5,661 nt of DNA, from contig RFKI01000255.1 of the NCBI GenBank assembly GCA_003694355.1, positions 1 through 5,661 of the forward strand, in the 5' to 3' direction. The notes below the pieces were generated by a model, which saw nothing but the letters and a program-made list of their open reading frames with translations, made no database searches and was not told the DNA's origin. Shown one piece after another: positions 1 through 4,898 of the stretch. The translations under genes and the position numbers were made by a program. Source of the DNA: Bdellovibrio sp. (lineage in GTDB: Bacteria > Bdellovibrionota > Bdellovibrionia > Bdellovibrionales > UBA1609). Position 1 is the stretch's first letter; each line of letters opens with the position of its first letter.

Positions 1-21
1 GCCGATTTTTAATATTTTCAT
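1..21 (-). CDS. Possible start of a downstream gene in the ligase/dehydrogenase operon (partial, runs off the left edge)
   Basis: On the minus strand an ATG at 21-19 overlaps the TGA stop of the dehydrogenase (20-18) in an ATGA arrangement, typical of translationally coupled genes. Seven codons are visible, reading M-K-I-L-K-I-G with no stop before the window edge; a short basic and hydrophobic start like this resembles the first beta strand of many cytoplasmic enzymes. There is no strong Shine-Dalgarno upstream, only a GAG-containing stretch, so coupling rather than independent initiation would have to drive it. The product cannot be identified from seven residues. In gamma-glutamylation operons a class I glutamine-amidotransferase-like hydrolase would be a natural neighbour, but that is a guess. 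The overlap could also be chance. Confidence 0.35.
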
Positions 22-1196
22 GGGTTTATCTCAAAAGCCTTTTTAAAAATTTGTCTGAAATCTTCTTCTTGGACAGGGCGAGGGTTGGTTTGGTGACACC
101 CGTCTTTTATGGCCACCTTGATCAAGGTTTCCAGTTTGTCAGGGACGAGGCCTGCTTCTTTTAAACTTTGTGGAAGACCCAGAGCCTTTTTCAGCTCTTC
201 AATCCAGGGGATAAACTTATCGGCTGTTTGAATAGAAGTTATTCCATGCTGAGCTAACTGAGATAGGCGTAAGTAAGAAACGGTTTTGTTAAATTGCAGG
301 CAAAAGGGGAGCATAATGGCATTAGCTAAACCGTGTGGTAAGTGATAGACTGTTGATAAGGCGTGGGCACAGGAATGTGTGACACCTAAGCCTTTTTGAA
401 AAGCAATGGCTCCCATGGAGGCGGCAATCATCATTTGTCCACGAGCATAAAGTTGGTCTTCAGTTTCTTGAGGGTGCTTTGAAAAGAGATAACATTTTCC
501 TAAATTTTCAGCAATCATTCGAAATCCCTCTAGAGCGATGGCATCACATAGTGGATGGAAACCTTTTGCCAAAAAAGCCTCTATAAGATGTGTGAGCGCA
601 TCGAACCCTGTTTGTGCCGTAAGAGCTGGAGGGAGGTTTAAGGTGAGAAGAGGGTCCAGATAAACAGCTCGAGGCAGTAAGTGGGGCGAAAAGACCACAA
701 CTTTCCGTTTGGTTTTATCATCTGAAATAACAGCACTGCGTCCCACTTCACTCCCTGTTCCTGAAGTTGTTGGAAGAGCTATTAAATAAGGGATTTTTTT
801 TGCATCAATGGGTGGTGGGTTAGGGAGGCCGTCTTCATATTCAAAAAGATCTTCTTTATGGTTTACTTTTAAGGCAATGGCTTTAGCGGCGTCCATTGCG
901 GAGCCTCCCCCCAAAGCAATGATGCAATCACCCTTATGCTTTTTATAAACGGTAGCGCCTTGATCCACTTGTGTTTTTGTAGGATCAGAGGAAACGAGAA
1001 AAGTTTCTATGCGGAGATTTTCGTCTTTGGACTTTTGGAGATAAGTTTTTATAAAGTTTTGTTGGAGGAGTTCTTTGTTTGTTACTAGAAGAGGTCTTTG
1101 ATGGCCTCGAAGAGAAAGATCTGTGAGGCTGTTTAAGTAGGTGTGAGCGCCATAATAAATATTTGTAGGAAAAGAAAAGTAGGCCTTTGTGGACAC
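18..1196 (-). CDS. Iron-containing alcohol dehydrogenase (group III ADH family)
   Basis: This is a cytoplasmic NAD(P)-dependent oxidoreductase interconverting an alcohol and an aldehyde or ketone. The 392-residue length is normal for the family and the protein looks intact. The N-terminal nucleotide-binding domain has GGGS at residues 96-99 followed by an MDAAKA helix, and the PTTSGTGSE motif at 142-150. The C-terminal helical domain carries the metal ligands expected by comparison with FucO: Asp199 and His203 in FDALTH, His274 in GVTHSCAH and His288 in LPHG; His278 matches the extra conserved active-site histidine. The C-terminal NPRPV motif (371-375) is also typical. The start is a GTG, supported by GAGGAGG seven bases upstream. 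It lies 24 bp behind the glutamine-synthetase-like gene, so the two are probably co-transcribed. Substrate is uncertain: family members act on ethanol, lactaldehyde, 1,3-propanediol and 4-hydroxybutyrate. In this context an amino alcohol or semialdehyde derivative is plausible but inferred. Confidence 0.93.
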   Translation of the reverse strand: MSTKAYFSFPTNIYYGAHTYLNSLTDLSLRGHQRPLLVTNKELLQQNFIKTYLQKSKDENLRIETFLVSSDPTKTQVDQGATVYKKHKGDCIIALGGGSAMDAAKAIALKVNHKEDLFEYEDGLPNPPPIDAKKIPYLIALPTTSGTGSEVGRSAVISDDKTKRKVVVFSPHLLPRAVYLDPLLTLNLPPALTAQTGFDALTHLIEAFLAKGFHPLCDAIALEGFRMIAENLGKCYLFSKHPQETEDQLYARGQMMIAASMGAIAFQKGLGVTHSCAHALSTVYHLPHGLANAIMLPFCLQFNKTVSYLRLSQLAQHGITSIQTADKFIPWIEELKKALGLPQSLKEAGLVPDKLETLIKVAIKDGCHQTNPRPVQEEDFRQIFKKAFEINP

Positions 1197-1203
1197 TGAA
1201 AAA

Positions 1204-1210
1204 CCTCCTC
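1204..1210 (-). promoter_or_regulatory. Strong Shine-Dalgarno site fixing the GTG start of the alcohol dehydrogenase
   Basis: Read on the minus strand the site is GAGGAGG, seven bases before the GTG at 1196-1194. It is the best ribosome binding site in the window. It decides the start, because the dehydrogenase begins with GTG rather than ATG. It lies wholly in the 24-bp gap after the upstream ligase stop codon, so the second gene of this pair can initiate efficiently by itself. Confidence 0.8.
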
Positions 1211-1220
1211 AGAAAGTTCT

Positions 1221-2597
1221 TTAGATAATTTCAAAATATCTTTTAAGCTCCCAATCCGTAACAGCTTCCTGAAACTTTTCCCATTCCCAAAGTCTAGAAG
1301 CCACAAAGTGGTCCACAAATTCATCTCCAAAAAGCTCGCGAGCCACTTGAGATTTATCCATGGCCATGGTGGCGGCAAAAAGGTTTTGAGGGAGCTTTGT
1401 TGCATGGGGGTGTTTGTAGGCATTTCCTTGAACGGGGGGTGTTGTTAACTCTAATTTATTTTGGATTCCATAAAGTCCACTGGCTAAAGCGGCAGCAATG
1501 GCCAAATAAGGGTTGATATCAGCGCCAGCCACACGAGTTTCCAGGCGAGTGGATTTAGAAGAACCTGGAATGACTCTGAAGGCAGCTGTTCTATTTTCAC
1601 AGGCCCATGTGATGCGGGTCGGTGCCCAGAGGCCTTCGACCAAGCGTTTATAACTGTTCACTGTGGGAGCAAACATGGGAAGAATTTCTGGAAGACAGAA
1701 CATTTGTCCCGCTAAGTAATTTTTAAAAAGAGGGCTCATGGAGTGTTCGTCTTTGCTGTCGTGAAACAGGTTTTTTTCCTCTTTTTTGTCCCAAAGGCTT
1801 TGATGGATGTGTCCACTGCATCCAGGAAGAGAGGCATTCCATTTGGCCATAAAACTGGGTACAATACCGAAGCGATAAGCAATTTCTTTTGTGGAGGTTT
1901 TAAATAAAATGCCTCTGTCTGCAGCAGTGAGAGGATCTGCAACTGCTATAGCGGCTTCATAAACTCCTGGCCCGGTTTCCGTGTGTAGTCCTTCCAGAGG
2001 GACATCAAAGGCATTGAGCTCATCCATCAAAGCTGTAAAAAACTCTCGGTTGTATCCAGCCCTTAAGATGGAGTATCCAAACATTCCTGGAGTGAGAGGG
2101 GTCAGTTTTGTGAATTCTTTTTCATGGAGAGATTCTGGAGATTCTTTGAAATTGAACCACTCAAACTCCAAGCCAAACTTGGCTTTAAAACCCAGTTTTA
2201 GAGCAAGGTTGATGATTTTCTTAAGGAGTTGGCGGGGGCAAATACTTAACGGATAGCCGTCATCTGTTTCAAATTCTCCCAGAAAAAAAGGTAAATTGTT
2301 CTCCCAAGGAATTTCACGATAGGAATGAATATCTAGTTTTACTTGAGCATCCGGGTATCCTGTGTGCCATCCTGTGTACTGACTGTTTTCATAACAAACA
2401 TCAGCACAGTCCCAGCCAAAGACCACATTGCAAAAGCCCATTCCATTTTTTATGACGCTTAGAAATTTATTTTTGTGAATGTATTTGCCTCTAAGAACGC
2501 CATCAATGTCTGTAACAGCCAACTTGACCTTCTGAAGTTCAGACATTTTGATCTTGCTGATGATTTCCTGGGTGTGGTTTTTGGTATTTTTGCTCAT
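1221..2597 (-). CDS. Glutamine synthetase family ligase, probably a gamma-glutamyl-amide synthetase (PuuA-like) rather than true GlnA
   Basis: The 458-residue protein has the full catalytic set of the glutamine synthetase fold, so it should bind ATP and glutamate and make a gamma-glutamyl-phosphate intermediate. Visible elements are the early DIDGVLRGK motif (30-38), metal ligands Glu144 and Glu146 in GLEFEW, Glu207 and Glu214 in the ETGPGVYE segment, His263 in GCSGHIHQS, NSYKRLV (314-320), the ENRTAAFRVI arginine loop (334-343), and Glu353 and Arg355 in RLETRVAGAD. The N-terminal region that in true glutamine synthetase reads DGSS and forms the ammonium site instead reads WDCADVCYEN (62-71), and no GlnA-type adenylylation tyrosine motif is evident. 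This favours an amine acceptor, as in gamma-glutamylputrescine synthetase; which amine is unknown. The ATG at 2597 is the first start after an in-frame TGA 27 bases upstream; its Shine-Dalgarno is poor. It is apparently the first gene of the operon with the dehydrogenase. Confidence 0.9.
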   Translation of the reverse strand: MSKNTKNHTQEIISKIKMSELQKVKLAVTDIDGVLRGKYIHKNKFLSVIKNGMGFCNVVFGWDCADVCYENSQYTGWHTGYPDAQVKLDIHSYREIPWENNLPFFLGEFETDDGYPLSICPRQLLKKIINLALKLGFKAKFGLEFEWFNFKESPESLHEKEFTKLTPLTPGMFGYSILRAGYNREFFTALMDELNAFDVPLEGLHTETGPGVYEAAIAVADPLTAADRGILFKTSTKEIAYRFGIVPSFMAKWNASLPGCSGHIHQSLWDKKEEKNLFHDSKDEHSMSPLFKNYLAGQMFCLPEILPMFAPTVNSYKRLVEGLWAPTRITWACENRTAAFRVIPGSSKSTRLETRVAGADINPYLAIAAALASGLYGIQNKLELTTPPVQGNAYKHPHATKLPQNLFAATMAMDKSQVARELFGDEFVDHFVASRLWEWEKFQEAVTDWELKRYFEII

Positions 2598-2669
2598 GGG
2601 TGTTTCACTTTTAATTTTTGTTCATTTTATGATGAATTTTCCTTCAAGAAACGTAAAAAAAGAATTCTC

Positions 2670-2681
2670 CAACTATAGTTG
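2670..2681. repeat. Perfect 12-bp palindrome CAACTATAGTTG in the divergent intergenic region
   Basis: The sequence is identical on both strands over 12 bases and sits in the only divergent intergenic region of the window, 72 bp from the ligase start and 76 bp from the signalling-gene start. Because it contains ACTATAGT, each strand carries a TATAGT -10-like hexamer. Short perfect palindromes at this position are often operators for dimeric regulators, so it could control one or both flanking genes. By chance about one such palindrome is expected in a few kilobases, so position rather than rarity is the main argument. Confidence 0.45.
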
Positions 2682-2698
2682 AGGTCAGTCTTAGTCAA
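2672..2698 (-). promoter_or_regulatory. Candidate sigma70-type promoter for the ligase-dehydrogenase operon
   Basis: Read on the minus strand, TTGACT (2698-2693, five of six to consensus) is followed after 15 bases by TATAGT (2677-2672, five of six). Transcription would begin near 2665 and leave a leader of about 70 bases before the ATG at 2597. The spacer is shorter than the optimal 17, which weakens the call. The -10 hexamer lies inside the palindrome at 2670-2681. No equally good plus-strand promoter for the signalling gene was found in this intergenic region. Confidence 0.3.
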
Positions 2699-2757
2699 AG
2701 GTCCAAATTTCAAAGAAAAAAATGAAATAACATCTTAAAAAGACCGAAGTTTCTAGT

Positions 2758-4548
2758 ATGAGCGAAGCAGCAAAAAAACTAGAAGACCCTATTTCTATAG
2801 AGGAGCTCAGTTCCTTTGATGAGTTTCCTGAGGATTTGTTGAATCACCTCAAAAAAGTTACAAAGCTGGTTCGTTTTCAGCCAGGAGATGAAATCTTAAG
2901 ACAAGGGGCTTTGAATCAAAATTTATATTTTCTGGTGTCTGGAAGCGTGGATGTCCTTGTGGATGGAGGTTTTGTGGCCAGGCTGTCACGTCCTGGTGAT
3001 TTAATTGGAGAAATGAGTGTGATTTCTGGAAAACCTTGCGTGGCTAGCATTGTGGCTTCGTCTCCCGTCGAGGTTTACAGTATTGATAGCAAAGAGTTTT
3101 TGAGGACAGGGGCTGGAGAAAAAGAAAAGGATAAGGTTCAGCATATTTTGTACCGTATTTATACCACTATTTTGATGGACAAATTGCGCTTGACCAATCA
3201 AAAAGCCAAAGTTCTTGAGAAAACAATGAGTGAGCTGAATCAAACCAAGATGGAACTGGAAGCTATTAACCTGCAATTGGAAGAAAAGGTGGCTGAACGA
3301 ACTCTTGATTTGCAGAAAAAAACAGAGGACCTTATAAAGTCTCATAAAAAACTGGAACTAAAAAATGCTGAACTGGTGGCGAGTCATAAGAAAATTGAGG
3401 AACTTTATAGCTCTCGGGAAATCACTTTTCAAAAGTTGGAAGAGCTCTTTAAAGATCATTTGGTGCCATTGAGAGTGTCTTTAAATAGTTTGGCAGAAAT
3501 AGAAAAAGATCGTGATAAAAAGGGTAAAGTGCTGGATAGCTTGTCCAAAGTGGATGATGTTATTACTTTGCTGGAGCCCATCACGTCTTTATATAAAACA
3601 GAAAAGGCCATGAAAGATGTGCGTGTGTTATTGTGTGAGTCAGAAAAGAAGAAACAAGTGATTGCAAAGATGGCTATGGGGGGGACGGGAGCTCAACTGG
3701 ATGTGGCCCCGCAACCCGAGCAATTAGAAGGACTTCTTTCAGAGAAAAATTATGACATTGTTTTTTTAAAGAAAGAAGTACTGGATAAAGCAGAGCTTAT
3801 TTACAGAAAACAACCTCAGGCTAAGTTTGTTTTTGTGACTTCGGAAAGTGTGAAACAAGCTCTCCCAGCTTTGAAGCAGCTTCCTTTTATGCCAAACGTG
3901 ATTTCCACTAAGGAAAATGATCGCACTTTTACAATTAAAAATATCATTACGACTATTGTAAAGCTTTCTTCTCAGGATATTTTTGGATTGGAAAAATATT
4001 TAACCTGGGGAGTGGATGTTCATGAGCTCCCCATAACTCGATCTGATGAGCGCATGGACCTGAATAACCAGGTGATGGAGTATTTTAAAAGTGTGGGAAT
4101 GCGGTCCTCCATTCGAGGAGCTTGTTCCATTGTTTTAGAAGAGCTTTTAATGAATGCCATCTATGATGCACCCGTGGATGAGCAGGGAAGATCAAAGTAC
4201 AATGCACTAGACCGAAAAAATGTGGTGGTCTTGGAAGAAAAAGAGAGGGGACGTCTGCGGTATGCCTGTGATGGTGTTCTTATGGCAGTGTCTGTGGAAG
4301 ATCCTTTTGGGCGCCTGGATGGAGAAACGATTTTTAATTACCTAGAAAGCTGTTATACAGGGCGGGCCGGTTCTTTAAATGCAAATAAAGGGGGCGCGGG
4401 GCGCGGTCTCCATCAAATTGTTGAAAACTCAGATCTTGTTGTTTTTAACGTGGCTCAAGGGGTTCGCACAGAGGTTATCGCTCTTTTTGAAGTGGCTCCG
4501 AAGAAAGACCAGGAAAAATTTCCATCATTTCACTTCTTTCAGGCTTAG
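2758..4548 (+). CDS. Multidomain signalling protein: cyclic-nucleotide-binding-like domain, coiled coil, pseudo-receiver and GHKL ATPase
   Basis: I recognise the domains but no named gene. Residues about 32-136 form a cNMP-binding fold (PGDEILRQG at 42-50, FLVSGSVDV at 58-66, PGDLIGEM at 79-86). Residues about 142-232 are a charged heptad-like coiled coil including LEEKVAERT (174-182), a pattern common before histidine kinase dimerisation domains. Residues about 286-405 resemble a receiver: VRVLLCESE for the acidic pocket, YDIVFLKKE for the phospho-acceptor strand, KFVFVTSES for the Thr strand. The C-terminal part (about 420-578) is an RsbW/histidine-kinase-type ATPase: N box EELLMNA (461-467), DPFG (515-518) as G1, GGAGRGL (545-551) as G2. 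No signal peptide or membrane segment is seen, so it should be cytoplasmic. The canonical cNMP arginine position is Cys94 and the receiver aspartate position is Lys338. The ATG at 2758 is the first start after an in-frame TAA at 2728; only a weak GAAG precedes it. Output partner is unknown. Confidence 0.85.
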   Translation: MSEAAKKLEDPISIEELSSFDEFPEDLLNHLKKVTKLVRFQPGDEILRQGALNQNLYFLVSGSVDVLVDGGFVARLSRPGDLIGEMSVISGKPCVASIVASSPVEVYSIDSKEFLRTGAGEKEKDKVQHILYRIYTTILMDKLRLTNQKAKVLEKTMSELNQTKMELEAINLQLEEKVAERTLDLQKKTEDLIKSHKKLELKNAELVASHKKIEELYSSREITFQKLEELFKDHLVPLRVSLNSLAEIEKDRDKKGKVLDSLSKVDDVITLLEPITSLYKTEKAMKDVRVLLCESEKKKQVIAKMAMGGTGAQLDVAPQPEQLEGLLSEKNYDIVFLKKEVLDKAELIYRKQPQAKFVFVTSESVKQALPALKQLPFMPNVISTKENDRTFTIKNIITTIVKLSSQDIFGLEKYLTWGVDVHELPITRSDERMDLNNQVMEYFKSVGMRSSIRGACSIVLEELLMNAIYDAPVDEQGRSKYNALDRKNVVVLEEKERGRLRYACDGVLMAVSVEDPFGRLDGETIFNYLESCYTGRAGSLNANKGGAGRGLHQIVENSDLVVFNVAQGVRTEVIALFEVAPKKDQEKFPSFHFFQA

Positions 4549-4582
4549 TTTGCGTGACGCATAAAGTATTTGCGTTTGACGC
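4549..4582 (+). repeat. Tandem pair of TTTGCGT...GACGC elements upstream of the L31 gene
   Basis: TTTGCGT occurs at 4549-4555 and again at 4569-4575, 20 bp apart or about two helical turns. Each copy is followed by GACGC (4556-4560 directly, 4578-4582 after two extra bases). The first copy is an interrupted palindrome, TGCGT-G-ACGCA (4551-4561); the second is GCGT-TTG-ACGC (4572-4582). The second also contains TTGACG (4576-4581), which resembles a -35 hexamer, though no good -10 lies 16-18 bases downstream. Position 46-79 bp before the L31 start makes an operator pair possible. It does not resemble the AT-rich Zur box known from gammaproteobacteria. Confidence 0.45.
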
Positions 4583-4627
4583 TGATTGGTGGTAGCTTTC
4601 TTTTTTCGTTAACCAAGGGAAAGGCTT

Positions 4628-4876
4628 ATGAAAAAAGGCATACATCCAGAAACTAGGAAAGTGATCTTTAAAGATGTTTCTTGTGGCTTTGCCATTTTAA
4701 CCACTTCAACTTTGAACCCCAAGGAAAAGGAAGAGTGGAAAGACGGCAAAGAGTATCCTGTTGTTAAGTTTGATATTTCTAGTCAGTCTCACCCTTTTTA
4801 TACAGGCAAACAAAGAATCGTGGATACAGAAGGGCGGGCCGAGCGTTTCCGTCGTCGTTACGCACGAAAAAAATAA
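4628..4876 (+). CDS. rpmE2: 50S ribosomal protein L31 type B (zinc-independent paralogue)
   Basis: The 82-residue product is a small basic component of the large ribosomal subunit. Family hallmarks are the start MKKGIHPETRKVIFKD, YPVVKFDISSQSHPFYTG (43-60) with the near-invariant SSxSHPFYTGK core, and the arginine-rich end RFRRRYARKK (73-82). It is close in length and pattern to Bacillus YtiA and E. coli YkgM. Only one cysteine (Cys19) is present, so the four-cysteine zinc site of type A L31 is absent. In several bacteria type B L31 is made under zinc limitation by Zur derepression; in others it is the only L31. The ATG is supported by AAGGGA at 4615-4620, seven bases upstream, and by the conserved N-terminus. 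It follows the signalling gene by 79 bp on the same strand but is probably a separate functional unit. Confidence 0.95.
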   Translation: MKKGIHPETRKVIFKDVSCGFAILTTSTLNPKEKEEWKDGKEYPVVKFDISSQSHPFYTGKQRIVDTEGRAERFRRRYARKK

Positions 4877-4898
4877 GTCAAATACACATCTTATTTTT
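4869..4898. terminator. AT-rich inverted repeat between convergent genes, possible weak bidirectional terminator
   Basis: AAAAATAAG (4869-4877) and CTTATTTTT (4890-4898) are perfect reverse complements separated by 12 bases. The repeat spans the 20-bp gap and covers parts of the stop codons of both L31 and the thiolase. Transcripts in either direction would end the stem in a U run. The stem has only one G-C pair, so it would be a weak terminator, and chance formation in AT-rich sequence is possible. Confidence 0.25.

Noticed and set aside
1133..1423. Minus-strand open frame of 96 codons across the ligase-dehydrogenase junction
   Set aside because: It overlaps the ends of two well-supported genes in another frame and its low-complexity product resembles no known family.
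1221..2597. Calling the ligase glnA (nitrogen-assimilating glutamine synthetase)
   Set aside because: The DGSS ammonium-site signature and a GlnA-type adenylylation motif are not seen; the C-terminal pattern fits PuuA-like ligases better.
2611..2625. Four-codon minus-strand mini-ORF (ATG...TAA) in the ligase leader
   Set aside because: It has no Shine-Dalgarno and no amino-acid bias typical of attenuation leaders; expected by chance in AT-rich sequence.
3001..3345. Minus-strand open frame of 114 codons inside the signalling gene
   Set aside because: It is antisense to the cNMP and coiled-coil coding region; its Phe/Leu-rich composition is what the reverse of Lys/Glu-rich coding sequence gives.
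4572..4606. Intrinsic terminator after the signalling gene (small GCGT/ACGC hairpin and a later T-rich run)
   Set aside because: The four-base stem is 14 bases away from the T run, and no GC-rich stem abuts the T run.
4586..4616. TTGGT...ACCAA pairing before L31 that might hide the ribosome binding site
   Set aside because: The stem is only five base pairs with a 21-base loop, too weak to claim a regulatory structure.
4354..4842. Repeated GGGCGGGCCG in the signalling gene (about 4361) and the L31 gene (about 4833)
   Set aside because: Both copies encode GRA-type residues within conserved coding regions; a coincidence of codon use rather than a mobile or regulatory repeat.
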